From NCBI RefSeq assembly GCF_030161435.1, contig NZ_BSSV01000002.1, positions 248,001 through 312,000 of the forward strand: DNA of 64,000 nucleotides. The letters are read 5' to 3'. Shown here piece by piece: positions 47,723 through 57,226 of the stretch. The notes below the pieces were generated by a model. It had not been told where the DNA came from. It did no database searches and worked only from the letters and a program-made list of their open reading frames with translations. Source of the stretch: Thalassotalea loyana (GTDB lineage: Bacteria; Pseudomonadota; Gammaproteobacteria; Enterobacterales; Alteromonadaceae). Each line of letters opens with the position of its first letter. The first letter of the stretch is position 1. Both the position numbers and the translations under genes were made by a program.

Positions 47723-48112
47723 CTAGCCGGCCGGCAGCTGCGCCCACGCGTCAATCGCGGCGTGGTGATTAACAACGCGCTCAACGGCCTGGTTAGTTGC
47801 TGTCGTGAGCAGATCCGTAACGGTAAAGCTCGTTTCTGCAATGAGCGCGAGCGGCACTGTGTTAGTAAACGATGGGATCTCATATTTAACGCCGGTACTT
47901 GAGACTAAACAATCGCCGTTGTCGTCGATAAATTGCGCTTTGATCACGATAGCAATGTGATCTATTGTGCCGTTTTCGTCCTGATCTATATCCTGGCGTA
48001 AAATGCAAATTTTGACCTTTTGCCCGGCATAACTACCGCTTGTTATATCGAAGACTTTTTCACCTTCAGCTAAGTTGTTAAATGATGTGTTTAACTGATA
48101 GATTAATGACAT
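47723..48112 (-). CDS. Phage tail-region protein, 129 aa
   Basis: ATG at 48112 is used. A TTG at 48118 has AAGGA at 5 bases and would add two residues, so the start is uncertain. The protein begins MSLIYQLNTSFNNLAEGEKV and has VKICILRQDIDQDENGTIDHIAIVIKAQF, a beta-rich acidic segment. No family is recognised. It follows the tip-protein gene by 14 bases. Confidence 0.6.
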   Translation of the reverse strand: MSLIYQLNTSFNNLAEGEKVFDITSGSYAGQKVKICILRQDIDQDENGTIDHIAIVIKAQFIDDNGDCLVSSTGVKYEIPSFTNTVPLALIAETSFTVTDLLTTATNQAVERVVNHHAAIDAWAQLPAG

Positions 48113-48126
48113 AAACAATAAAATCC

Positions 48127-51100
48127 TTATGGTTGTAAACCGCCGCCGCCGCTACCGCCGCCGCTACCGTTTGCTGGTGGTGTAACAATCTTGCCCACAT
48201 AGCGACGTCCAGTATTGGCGGTTAAATCGCTTTTACTTTGTGTCGCAACATAGGTGACGGCGCCACCGGCATAGGTCGGATCGTCACAATATAAATAATA
48301 GGTTCTGTTAGGGGTTGTCCATATCGTCCCTTGATTGTAAGTTACGTTTCCATGACCAAACCTTACCGTATGGGCGCTTATGCTGATTTGTGACGCTATC
48401 CCTTCCCAATCGGTCGTTGCGGTAATCGTTAAGCCGCTAATCGTGACTAAAGCCCCCGCCGAGTTGACCATTGGGATCTGTGTTTGGTCGGATAACGCGT
48501 CTTGATCTGCTAACGCGCCGGTGTTCTTAGTTGCGCCGCTCGCTGGTGTTTCTGTCCAATTGGCAGCGTCTTTTAAATTCGTTTCGGTTATCTCACCGCG
48601 TATTGTTGCGCTTGATTTGTTCTCGACACTACCTAGGCCGACATTTGCTTTGGTGGTGTTCGAGTTTTTGTAGTTAGAATCAGGGCGCAAACTACCAATA
48701 CGAGAATCTGCGCGGCCGTCGATCTGTGATTGCGTAACCGCTTGGTAGGTCGCTGTTGTGCCATCGTCTAACTTGTATGATAGCTGACCGAGTGTTTCGT
48801 CATTAATAAGCTCAAATTTATTCGGCTTAGTCGCAAACGTTTTGCCTGTGCCGACAATGTCAGCCTCGACTATTTCACCGCGTATTGTTGCGCTTGATTT
48901 GTTCTCGACACTACCTAGGCCGACATCGCTTTTAGCTAAAGAGTCTTTTAAAGCTAATGCGCCAGATAACGGCGTAATATCCAAATACTTGATATAAATC
49001 TTTTCTAAGCCTAAGCCTGTCCAGTTTAAGATAACAGGGCTCGCCCATTTAGCCGTTGCTGTTGGTGTGTAGGTGAAAGTGAATTCTTGCCATGTGTCAC
49101 TAATAGCATCGTTTTCTCTAAAACTTGTTATTTGTCTTGTGTCTTCGGTAACTGTGCTTTCACTTGCTGCCTGGCCATTACTGATCGCCAATTTGCCGTC
49201 GGGTAATTCGCTGTCGAGCTCTTGCATTCTAAAATAAAAGCCGGTGGCGCTAGCAACGCTCGCCTTTACTTTGATACGAATAGAGTATTTCGTTTTTGGG
49301 TTTACTCGAAACGCTGAAAAAGCCACGCCGATACTTGAATCTGAACCGTTGAATAGCTGTAAGGCGTTTTCGGTAGAATTATAAACAACGTTACCCGGCG
49401 ACGCGCTGCCATAAGCAGCAAAGCAGCCGGCCGGCCGTCCGTCTTCGGCTAAAATAGAAAAGTCGCGGTTAAAGAACATTGCGCCAGGCGACGCGGCCAT
49501 CGCATTAAAATATTTTTGTACTTCGGTATTTTTATAAGTGCTATCAGGTCTAAGCGCACTAACGCGACTATCTGCGCGGCCGTCCACCTGATCTTGGGTT
49601 ATTGCTTGGACGGTTTGCGTTGTGCCATCATCAAGTTTGTAACTTAACCGTCCTAACGTATTGTCATTTACCCACGTAAATTTGTTCGGTTTGGTACCAA
49701 ATGGCCGGCCACCACCAACAAGATCCGACAAGCCGATTTCGCCGCGAATTGTCGCGCTCGATTTATTTTCGACATTGCCTAGGCCTAACCCCGTTCGATT
49801 GACGCCGCCTAAATTAACCGAATTGCCGTTCTCGTCTTTACCGGCCAATGTACCGTCTGAATTTAAGATTAGCTGCTCGTTTAATATTGGGTTTAGGTTG
49901 GTTAAGTTACCTATCGTAATGATCGGTTTAGGTAGATAAGCGCGTCTGCCTTTAGGTACTTTCCAGACAAAGCCTGTCCAGCCGCCATCCTCATGATACC
50001 ATTTGCCTTCGCTGTAGCTTTGCTCGCTATTCACTAACACGATGCGGTCGCCATGTATTGGCTGCGCGTTAGCGTCTTCTAACGCTTCTCGTAAGCCGGC
50101 TAATGCTTCGGTGTCTGACCAGGCCGTTAAGTCAGTTTCATAATAATACATCGCGATCGGCGTGCGCTCTTTGGTCACATCAAAGCCGATTTTTCGCCAA
50201 ATGTAATCTGTCGGATCGTTGCTTTCTATTGGCGATAGTTGGTTTTCTGCAATACCTTCATAAAGCGCATCGGTCGGATCGTCCGTCATAAAAGGCTGCT
50301 CTATACGCTTTTTGTATTTTCGCCAGGTATAACGAATAGGGCTGTTGATTGGCTCGTTAGCAATAACGAGTGTAAAGATGATTTCTTTTTGGCGGCCACT
50401 TCGGTTTTTAGCTGTTAATCGCGCGCGATAGCTGCCTATTTGCAAACCATTAACCGCAACGACTCTGTCTTGTGTTGAGTATGTTCTGACCGTTAAATAT
50501 TGCGGCAAAAATTTAAGCTCTGCATTATAGCTCGGTGATTTCGGGTTGAATCTGTCATCGGTGTGCGAAATAAACTCGGGGTTTAATTGTTGGATTTGCA
50601 CATCATAGCTAACGCCCTGTAAAGGATAATACCAAGATAAGATCCCTTGCTCGTTTCGATTTTCGTCGGTGCTTTCGGTGTAAATAATATCCTCAAGCGA
50701 CCAAGAAGGCATGGCAAACGAATCGCTGATAAAATTGTTGCCGCTGCGCTTGCGCTCGTTTGGCTCAAAATCATCCGGGTAAAGCTCGCTGCTATCTTTT
50801 TTAAAGACAGTATTAACAATTTTCTTGCGCGGATCCCATTGTACCGACTCGCAGCGAAACTCGACGTTATTTAGGCCATCTTCGGGCAAATTAATTAAAT
50901 AGTTAGTACCAGGTTCAAGTAGTAAGCCGGACGCATTGAGCGGAAAATTAATGGTAAAGCCTTCGCGGTTTTGCTCTAAAAAGCCTTTACCTAAGCGCTG
51001 GCACATGGTTTCGCTATTCGTGCAAAAAAGCCTTAATTCTTGCTCTAAGGTCATGCCGTCTTGCGTTTTGTAAGTGTCGTTACTTGTTGGCGTCGCGTCG

Positions 51101-52164
51101 GTTGCCTGGTAATAACGTTTCGGATCGACAAACGATGTTCTAACCAGGTTAACGCGATCTTTAATTGGTGTGTGCGGCTGGTAAGAAATAATACCGGCGG
51201 CCATTGTCTTATCAATCGTCATGGTCGGGGCGCCCTGGTAGACTCCCGCTTTTAAATAGATTTTACCGCTATAGTTATAAGGCTTAGCGCCCATACTAGA
51301 TAATAAGCGTTTTAAGTTTTCGCTTGGGCTTTGATCTTTGGCCAGTGTGCCGTTACACGTAAAGCGCTTTTCTGTGTTGGCTGCGTCGTTATCATCGGTG
51401 TAATTGACGGTTTCGTCGCACGCGTTCGCCTGAGCGGATATGTCGGCAATGTCAAAGCGTGAAATTGGCTGCTCTTTGTAGCCGCCAAAACGTATAAAAT
51501 CCATCGCACATAAAATCGGGTTTTCGCTCCATTCCCAGGTTGACTCGTCATTCGCGCGATGGCTGCCGATGCCGCCATTCGTGCTATCTTTGCGCGGATC
51601 GTAAACCGACTTGCCTTTAACTTTAAAGCGAATAGAGTTAACGCCGTTGGTGAAGTAATCAGGATCGGCGACAATATCAACCGTCACGTAAGTAATGCCG
51701 TTACCGATATGATCTTCCGTCCAGCCATCACAATAGCGCAGCGCTACATCACAAGCGGCCACCTGGTCGCCTAGCTTTACGCGTAAATCAACTTTTGATG
51801 CCAAGATAGGATCGTCGGCCAGGACTTGCCCTTCAATATCATAAACGTTGACCGATTGGCACGCGTGCGCAGCAATTGGGATCACCATAACATGGTGTAA
51901 ATTCTCGTCGTCATCTTCATAGCTGCCATAGCCAACAATGGCGCCACCGACCAAGGTTTCGCCGTAAATATCACGCCTTGGCTGCATGGTGCCAGTACCT
52001 AAGCTTTGCGCCTGGTTAAGACTTTCTGACGCGCTACCAAGATCCGGTTTGAGTGCAGCGGTTAACGCAACGGCCGCAACTCCGGCGGCAATACCGACGA
52101 CAACGGAAGCGGCCGCAACTCCGGCAGCTACCCCAGCCGCTACTGCGACGACTACTGGTGGCAT
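48127..52164 (-). CDS. TipJ/gpJ-like phage tail tip protein
   Basis: The 1345-residue protein is the central tail tip/host-specificity factor. It has an Ala/Val-rich N-terminus (about 1-40), typical of TipJ proteins. Then come gpJ-like hub domains with RRDIYGETLVGGAIVGYG, AMDFIRFGGY and VNLVRTSFVD, and fibronectin-like regions (about 500-620). A C-terminal fibre part carries three GLG-VENKSSATIRGEI repeats (about 790-1235), and the tail is glycine-rich. It probably binds the host receptor. It follows the DUF6950-like and distal tail genes, the usual order in siphoviruses. Confidence 0.88.
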   Translation of the reverse strand: MPPVVVAVAAGVAAGVAAASVVVGIAAGVAAVALTAALKPDLGSASESLNQAQSLGTGTMQPRRDIYGETLVGGAIVGYGSYEDDDENLHHVMVIPIAAHACQSVNVYDIEGQVLADDPILASKVDLRVKLGDQVAACDVALRYCDGWTEDHIGNGITYVTVDIVADPDYFTNGVNSIRFKVKGKSVYDPRKDSTNGGIGSHRANDESTWEWSENPILCAMDFIRFGGYKEQPISRFDIADISAQANACDETVNYTDDNDAANTEKRFTCNGTLAKDQSPSENLKRLLSSMGAKPYNYSGKIYLKAGVYQGAPTMTIDKTMAAGIISYQPHTPIKDRVNLVRTSFVDPKRYYQATDATPTSNDTYKTQDGMTLEQELRLFCTNSETMCQRLGKGFLEQNREGFTINFPLNASGLLLEPGTNYLINLPEDGLNNVEFRCESVQWDPRKKIVNTVFKKDSSELYPDDFEPNERKRSGNNFISDSFAMPSWSLEDIIYTESTDENRNEQGILSWYYPLQGVSYDVQIQQLNPEFISHTDDRFNPKSPSYNAELKFLPQYLTVRTYSTQDRVVAVNGLQIGSYRARLTAKNRSGRQKEIIFTLVIANEPINSPIRYTWRKYKKRIEQPFMTDDPTDALYEGIAENQLSPIESNDPTDYIWRKIGFDVTKERTPIAMYYYETDLTAWSDTEALAGLREALEDANAQPIHGDRIVLVNSEQSYSEGKWYHEDGGWTGFVWKVPKGRRAYLPKPIITIGNLTNLNPILNEQLILNSDGTLAGKDENGNSVNLGGVNRTGLGLGNVENKSSATIRGEIGLSDLVGGGRPFGTKPNKFTWVNDNTLGRLSYKLDDGTTQTVQAITQDQVDGRADSRVSALRPDSTYKNTEVQKYFNAMAASPGAMFFNRDFSILAEDGRPAGCFAAYGSASPGNVVYNSTENALQLFNGSDSSIGVAFSAFRVNPKTKYSIRIKVKASVASATGFYFRMQELDSELPDGKLAISNGQAASESTVTEDTRQITSFRENDAISDTWQEFTFTYTPTATAKWASPVILNWTGLGLEKIYIKYLDITPLSGALALKDSLAKSDVGLGSVENKSSATIRGEIVEADIVGTGKTFATKPNKFELINDETLGQLSYKLDDGTTATYQAVTQSQIDGRADSRIGSLRPDSNYKNSNTTKANVGLGSVENKSSATIRGEITETNLKDAANWTETPASGATKNTGALADQDALSDQTQIPMVNSAGALVTISGLTITATTDWEGIASQISISAHTVRFGHGNVTYNQGTIWTTPNRTYYLYCDDPTYAGGAVTYVATQSKSDLTANTGRRYVGKIVTPPANGSGGGSGGGGLQP
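48593..48926. repeat. 52-bp direct repeat inside the tip gene
   Basis: Bases 48593-48644 and 48875-48926 are identical and encode VENKSSATIRGEI units; a diverged third copy lies near 49736-49789. Such repeats allow duplication or deletion of fibre segments by recombination. Confidence 0.8.
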
Positions 52165-52553
52165 GAATGATTACTCCATATTTTTAATGATTGATTTAAG
52201 GGTTTTTGCAAAAGCCCTTTTTCGCCTGGCACATAAACAATGCTTCGAAAAACAATGCCGGCTTGTTGCTGCCCTTTTTCATTAAGCATTAAGGCGATGT
52301 CGCCAGTTATTGCCTGGTTAATTGGTTTAGGTTCGCCCAGGTAGGTATCGAGCAAGGCTTCAACGCTACCGCCATGTTTTGCGATAATTTTTAGCGCGCC
52401 GATTTCACTGTCATAACTGCCGCGAAAAGGCGCGGCGGGGTCGTGTCCGCTCAATGCGTTAACCAGATCCGCAGCAATCAAACAACAATCGTTTTCGCCC
52501 CATTTAAACGGGGTGTGTAATTTTTGCTGAATAACCTGGTTAACGATTTTCAT
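52152..52553 (-). CDS. DUF6950-like phage protein next to the tail tip
   Basis: The 133-residue protein has FKWGENDCCLIAADLVNALSG near the N-terminus, matching the W-G-x-N-D-C motif of phage NlpC/P60-like or DUF6950 proteins. This may be a small cell-wall hydrolase or tip-assembly factor. It overlaps the tip gene by 13 bases and starts at the stop of the upstream gene. Confidence 0.7.
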   Translation of the reverse strand: MKIVNQVIQQKLHTPFKWGENDCCLIAADLVNALSGHDPAAPFRGSYDSEIGALKIIAKHGGSVEALLDTYLGEPKPINQAITGDIALMLNEKGQQQAGIVFRSIVYVPGEKGLLQKPLNQSLKIWSNHSCHQ

Positions 52554-53182
52554 TAGTGCAGCCTTTTACGTCGACCGCCGTTGCCGTCACCAAAACCGCC
52601 ACCACCAGCACCACCGACTGACGTTCCAGGTAATCCGGCGTTAATCGGTCGTGAGCTCAATAATTCGACCTGATCGAAAAACTTATCGCCAGGGAATTTC
52701 TGTTGCTGTGCTGCGTCGGTATAAAGCGCGTTCTCAATTGGTCTGTTCCAAATTTCTATCCAATCAACAAGCGATAATGAAACGGCCGCAATTGCGCCTT
52801 TTGAAATAGATAAATCACCAATAGCACCATCGAATAAAACGTCGCCGTCAATGATGCGTCTATCTTCATCTAATACGACAATGTGCATTTTTGCGCTGTT
52901 CCCAATAGGATCCTCGGCTTTGACATCAGCGATTAACGACGGATCCGTTAGGCTTAATCCTACTTGAAGGCGCTTAGGTGAATAGTTCGCATCCTCGACC
53001 ACTCGGCCAATACTGCCGAGCTCGCCAACGCCAATATAATCATTCCCGTTATAGCTTCTAGTGCCTACGCCGGTATGGACTCTTACCCAGCCACTAGCGC
53101 CCCAATCAAGCTCAAGAAAATAAAGAATGCGTTGTGCGTCGCCGTTTAAAATGGCGTTTTGAATGGTTGAAGAATAACGCAT
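52553..53182 (-). CDS. Distal tail / baseplate hub-like protein, 209 aa
   Basis: The protein has YFLELDWGASGWVRVHTGVGTRSYNGNDYIGVGELGSIGRV, then a VSLSLVDWIEIWNRP segment. The C-terminus is Gly-rich and ends RRKRLH. It resembles the DUF2163/hub group of siphovirus tail proteins, but only in layout. Its position between the tape measure and tip genes supports a tail tip role. Confidence 0.7.
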   Translation of the reverse strand: MRYSSTIQNAILNGDAQRILYFLELDWGASGWVRVHTGVGTRSYNGNDYIGVGELGSIGRVVEDANYSPKRLQVGLSLTDPSLIADVKAEDPIGNSAKMHIVVLDEDRRIIDGDVLFDGAIGDLSISKGAIAAVSLSLVDWIEIWNRPIENALYTDAAQQQKFPGDKFFDQVELLSSRPINAGLPGTSVGGAGGGGFGDGNGGRRKRLH

Positions 53183-53778
53183 TATCTCAAGGCCTCTTTT
53201 AACCGAATAGCAACATTGCGAAAGACGCTAGGGCTTTGTGAAAATGTCGGTATATCGCCAGGGTTTTCAATAAAAAATAAACCCGCAATATCGGTGATCG
53301 ATAACACTGTCCCGTCGGCTTTTGAATTAATGATCTCGGGTGCAAATTTAAGCCAGCATTTACCGGTCGAGTCGGCCGTCGCATCTTCGGTTAATTCGTG
53401 GATCCGATCCCCTAGCTGAAATCGATCGCCAATACGTCCAAAAGTTTGATAAGCCGTCATGCCGCGAATATGTAACGTCGTGCCGTATTGGTTATTACCA
53501 TTCACGCGTGGGGATCCGCTCCAGGTACCTAAATTTTGATGCGCATAATCTTTTACGCGCAGTAGGTTAATTGAACCGCGCAAGGCGTTAAGCGCTGCGC
53601 GGATCTGGCGCCCGTCTTCGTGCTTAACGGCGTCCCATTCGAGCATGGCTACCCAGCGATCGCCTGGTTCGTCCCATACTTGCTCAACTTGGTTGTACGG
53701 GTTGAAATTAACCTGGCTTGCCGGTCTGATATTAAACGCGCATTTGCTCGGCGTAATATCGGGTAAATCAATAATCAT
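53182..53778 (-). CDS. Distal tail protein-like, 198 aa
   Basis: The beta-rich protein has MIIDLPDITPSKCAFNIRPASQVNFNPYNQ, then RWVAMLEWDAVKHEDGRQIRAALNALRGS and RVKDYAHQNLG. These segments resemble phage minor tail proteins encoded just after the tape measure. It overlaps its neighbours by one base on each side. Confidence 0.68.
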   Translation of the reverse strand: MIIDLPDITPSKCAFNIRPASQVNFNPYNQVEQVWDEPGDRWVAMLEWDAVKHEDGRQIRAALNALRGSINLLRVKDYAHQNLGTWSGSPRVNGNNQYGTTLHIRGMTAYQTFGRIGDRFQLGDRIHELTEDATADSTGKCWLKFAPEIINSKADGTVLSITDIAGLFFIENPGDIPTFSQSPSVFRNVAIRLKEALR

Positions 53779-56555
53779 TAACTTGCTGCTCTCATGTGTT
53801 GTGCAATAACACCACCGGCGCTAAAGTCTTCGATTAGCTCCGCTCTCATGCGTTCTGTTGCTAATTCGATGGACTGCTCAACGTCAGCGCTGCCCCCTTC
53901 GACGTTAATGTTATTCGTTATGTTTATAATATTGTTACCCGACTTTTTGCCGCCGCTCTTTATGTTGTCAGTTAGGTATTCGAAGTTTTCTCGTTGACGC
54001 TCGTTTAATACCATTTCGCCGCGTTTTAACATCCAAGTACCTTCGTTTTTAGCCGGTACCCGTCCGATCCCGTCGTGCGCCTGGCCTTGTAATTGTGTGC
54101 CTTGAATGGTCGAGACAATACCGGCCGTTTGTGCGGCGACGGTTGCCATAGCTGGGATATTAGCGGGGAAAGGCAGCGAAGCAGCTGTCGCTATACCTTG
54201 TTGAATTTTGATAATCGATTCAGCGATCGCAAACGCTTTACTAGCCGCAAACATGGCTTTATAGACGCCTGACTGCTCACCGGCGAAAGTTTTCGCTAAT
54301 CCCGCCAGGCCATCGAATAACTGACCGCCATTTTGTAATAACGTGACCTTTTTCTGCGCTTCTATTTGCTCTAGCGCTTGTTTATGCCTAGCGTGCTCTT
54401 GCTCTATTAACGCGTGAATTTTTTTGCGTTGCTCTAACTCGGGATCACTGTCACCGAGCAAACCTAACGTATTATTAAGCGTATCAAGCCGGCCTTTGTG
54501 CGCTTTGTTTTCGACGTCTTCGGCTGTTCTTGGCGCGTTAATTTGCTGATCGAGTGCTTCAATCTCTTTTGCCCTGGCTTGGGCGTCGGCTTTTTCAGCA
54601 AGTAAACCTAGCTGCGTGCGTAGTTCTTCGCTAATGCCTTTTAACTTGCCATGTTCAAGCTCATAAGCAAGCTTTGCCGTTTCGCTCGACGTCGATGTTA
54701 ATTGCACTTTCCGATCAAGTTGTGCCAGGTAGCTATCGCCTTGTTGTTTTAATTGCTCGGCGGCTGCTTTCGCTAGCTGATCTTGATTTAGCTGCGCGCG
54801 CTTTTGGTCGAGTAATTTAGCCTGGTTAAGTAATTCTTGCTGTTGGTGTGGCAATAAGTCTTTATACTTGCCCTGCTCTACGTGGTATTGAACCCGCGCA
54901 AGCTCTGTTGTTTTGCCTAATAACGCGACTTGCTCTTTTAGATTGTCGCGTTGCTTTTCGAAAAGACTAACGACGTTATCCGCTTGTTTAGTGCTTTCGC
55001 CGCCTTTTTCGGGGGTTGATTTTAAGCCGATAACATCGCGTAACGCCTTAATTGTGTTCTCTAATTCTGAAACTTTGTCGTTTGCTGCCTGGACGTCTTC
55101 GGCAGTTAATTTAAAAAACGGGTTGTTATAGCGCTGCTGTGTTTCTTCGGCGAGTGTTTTTGCGTGATCGAGCATTCCTTCATAACGGCCGAGCGCGGCT
55201 TCTGCCTGATCTAGTGTGTAGTTTTTAAATGGGTTTAGCTCTTTAGCCTGATCGTTAAGTCTTTTCGTTGCTTCGGCGGCTTCATCGGTGCTTGTCGCAA
55301 GCGAATACATACTAAACGCGGCGATAGTAAGTAAACCAGGTAAACCACCAACAACGGCCGATAGCGCAGCTAATCCACGCGACGCAATGGCCAAGCGAGT
55401 GGTCGCAGCTGCGGCAGCTGTTCGCGCAGCGGTTAACCTGGCTTCGGCTGCGGCGGCTTGTGTGGCGCCTAATGCGGCGGCTTTGGCAGCTGTCGCGCGT
55501 TGAATTTCAGCATTAGCCGCAATCAGCGCTTCTCGAGCCGCTGCTCTGTCAGCTAATACGCCTTTGGTTGCGGCGACGGTCTTAGCTGTTAATGCTCTAA
55601 CGGCATGGCCAGCGGCCACAACCAGGGCGCCGCCTAATATTGTAGTGACGCCGTCGAGATTTTCCCGTAAGAATTGCAAGCCACCTGAGATCCCTTCTAA
55701 TGTCGGCGTTAATGTCGAGTCGATAGGATCTTCTAAGGCAACGGCGAGTAATTGATATTCGCGCTTAATGTCTCGTAATTTGGTGTTGATATTGTCGGCC
55801 GTTCGTTCGGCTGCTCCCGCGTAATCTTCTAGCGCGGTCACTAATAACGTACCTAATAACTCTGACGAGATTTTACCATCGGCGACCATTTTTTTAAGGC
55901 CGGCCGACGTTTCTTGACCAGCTGCGCGCGCAAGCTTAGACATCAAACCAGGTAACGGCTCGGTCACCTGGTTAAGCTCTTGCATTTGGACGACGCCTTG
56001 GCCTAGTGCCTGGCTTAAACCATAATACACATTGGCTAGATTTTCGTTTGTGGCGCCCGTCTCGCTTGCTGCGTTAGATAGGCCGGTTAGAATGTCCCTG
56101 GCTTGCGTGTCATTTATTACCTGTTCTTTTACCAGCACAGACAACCGGCCGTAACCGTCGGCTAATGAATTAATTTCTTTGTGGTGACGCTCGGCTAATT
56201 GAATCAACCAGGCTTCTTTATCCGCGTAATCTTCGGCGCTTTCACTTAACGCCATTAATCGGGTGCGTATATCCTGAAAGCCGGCTAACTCTTGCACCAG
56301 GCTAGATCCGATTTGGAAGGCACCAAAACCGGCCGCCAACGTGCCGATTGTTCGGCCTAAGCTAACGGCTAGCTTATTAGTTTGGGAAAGCTTAGCATTG
56401 GTTTGGCCTAGCGATTTTTCAAACTTTTTATTTTGGACAGTCGCTTGGCCGGTTGCCTTTTCGAGTCGCTTTACTTCTTTTTCCGACGCCTTTACATCGC
56501 TGGTAAATTTGCCGGTTTTCGCATTAAAGCGGACGCTAACATTATAATTACTCAT
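53778..56555 (-). CDS. Tape measure protein
   Basis: The 925-residue protein sets tail length. The N-terminal coiled coil is followed by the tape-measure domain (QELAGFQDIRTRLMALSESAEDYADKEAWL at about 68-97). Hydrophobic segments near 300-325 and 395-420 and long coiled coils follow, and the C-terminus is Gly/Asn-rich. At about 1.5 angstrom per residue the tail should be near 140 nm. It overlaps the chaperone extension by 4 bases. Confidence 0.92.
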   Translation of the reverse strand: MSNYNVSVRFNAKTGKFTSDVKASEKEVKRLEKATGQATVQNKKFEKSLGQTNAKLSQTNKLAVSLGRTIGTLAAGFGAFQIGSSLVQELAGFQDIRTRLMALSESAEDYADKEAWLIQLAERHHKEINSLADGYGRLSVLVKEQVINDTQARDILTGLSNAASETGATNENLANVYYGLSQALGQGVVQMQELNQVTEPLPGLMSKLARAAGQETSAGLKKMVADGKISSELLGTLLVTALEDYAGAAERTADNINTKLRDIKREYQLLAVALEDPIDSTLTPTLEGISGGLQFLRENLDGVTTILGGALVVAAGHAVRALTAKTVAATKGVLADRAAAREALIAANAEIQRATAAKAAALGATQAAAAEARLTAARTAAAAATTRLAIASRGLAALSAVVGGLPGLLTIAAFSMYSLATSTDEAAEATKRLNDQAKELNPFKNYTLDQAEAALGRYEGMLDHAKTLAEETQQRYNNPFFKLTAEDVQAANDKVSELENTIKALRDVIGLKSTPEKGGESTKQADNVVSLFEKQRDNLKEQVALLGKTTELARVQYHVEQGKYKDLLPHQQQELLNQAKLLDQKRAQLNQDQLAKAAAEQLKQQGDSYLAQLDRKVQLTSTSSETAKLAYELEHGKLKGISEELRTQLGLLAEKADAQARAKEIEALDQQINAPRTAEDVENKAHKGRLDTLNNTLGLLGDSDPELEQRKKIHALIEQEHARHKQALEQIEAQKKVTLLQNGGQLFDGLAGLAKTFAGEQSGVYKAMFAASKAFAIAESIIKIQQGIATAASLPFPANIPAMATVAAQTAGIVSTIQGTQLQGQAHDGIGRVPAKNEGTWMLKRGEMVLNERQRENFEYLTDNIKSGGKKSGNNIINITNNINVEGGSADVEQSIELATERMRAELIEDFSAGGVIAQHMRAAS

Positions 56556-57207
56556 TCTAAGGCCTTGTTAATTTCTGCTGCTACAAATAGCCCCATTTGC
56601 TGCAATAATTTAAAATGCTTTGTTTTGTATTTGCGCTTGTTTAGCCTGACTTCTGCTTCAACTTGCACCAGGTCTAAACCTAAACACCTTCCGCATGGCT
56701 TCCAGCGCATTAGCTCGCGAATATCGACAAACCATTCTAGGATCGGCCAGTTCATTGGTAGCACTTCAATGATCTGGTTTTGTTTTAGCTCGTCTAAGAC
56801 TTCTTGCGGCGCGCCGAGTTTTTCCATTTCCGCCAGGGTGTCATCGTTACCCGTTTGCGGTGTTGCTAGTCCTTTAGCAACGCGTTTTAGTTTTTTACTT
56901 GTGCGCCAGTGTTGGCCGATAGATAACCCGAAATAAGCGACGAACGAACAAAGGCAATGTCCGTTAATGCTTGCAAGTTATCCTCGTTAAATTCGAGCAA
57001 TTCGCCGCTTTCATCGCCCAGGCCTTCCCAGCCTTTAATAACTTGTTTTAACAACGCCCGATCATCAGTGTAAAAGAGGTCAAATTCAGCCTGTTTAAGC
57101 AGCTTAAATCTGACCTGGCATTTGTGCTTTTTCACCTTGCCGCCGTCGACGGGTTCGTTAATAATTACTGGCCATAAAACAACGTTTTCGCTTTTTAATT
57201 TGAACAT
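56552..57207 (-). CDS. Frameshifted tail assembly chaperone (G-T-like), 218 aa
   Basis: The -1 frame is open from the slippery site (codon at 56890-56888) to the stop at 56552, adding 112 residues to the 106 of the short form. The extension includes LKRVAKGLATPQTGNDDTL before the only ATG-started part (MEKLGAPQEVLDEL). Lambda gpG-T and related proteins are made the same way, at low frequency, and recruit the tape measure. The overlap with the tape measure gene supports the role. The translation as a fusion is inference from sequence. Confidence 0.8.
56887..57207 (-). CDS. Tail assembly chaperone, short form (G-like), 106 aa
   Basis: The zero-frame product ends ...GYLSANTGAQVKN followed by TAA. 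It begins MFKLKSENVVLWPVIINEP and has a CQVRFKLLKQAEFDLF core like siphovirus G proteins. It lies between the tail tube and tape measure genes, the invariant place for this gene. Confidence 0.85.
   Translation of the reverse strand: MFKLKSENVVLWPVIINEPVDGGKVKKHKCQVRFKLLKQAEFDLFYTDDRALLKQVIKGWEGLGDESGELLEFNEDNLQALTDIAFVRSSLISGYLSANTGAQVKN
56890..56896 (-). promoter_or_regulatory. Programmed -1 frameshift site A AAA AAC
   Basis: The minus-strand heptamer is in the correct phase (zero-frame GTA AAA AAC TAA), and a stop codon follows immediately. The -1 frame is open for 113 codons afterwards. A downstream stimulatory structure was not identified. Confidence 0.8.
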
Positions 57208-57226
57208 GATTAGCCCCTTAATTTAC

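Noticed and set aside
47671-47883. Arg-rich 70-codon minus frame
   Set aside because: It overlaps the 129-residue gene in another frame and reads through the hairpin region; basic, low-quality sequence.
51986-52285. Plus-strand Ala-rich frame across the tip gene start
   Set aside because: It is the mirror of the Ala/Val-rich N-terminus of the tip protein.
44900-53600. High density of GGATCC and CCWGG in phage DNA
   Set aside because: The impression could not be quantified without counting and may reflect codon and dipeptide use in the phage.
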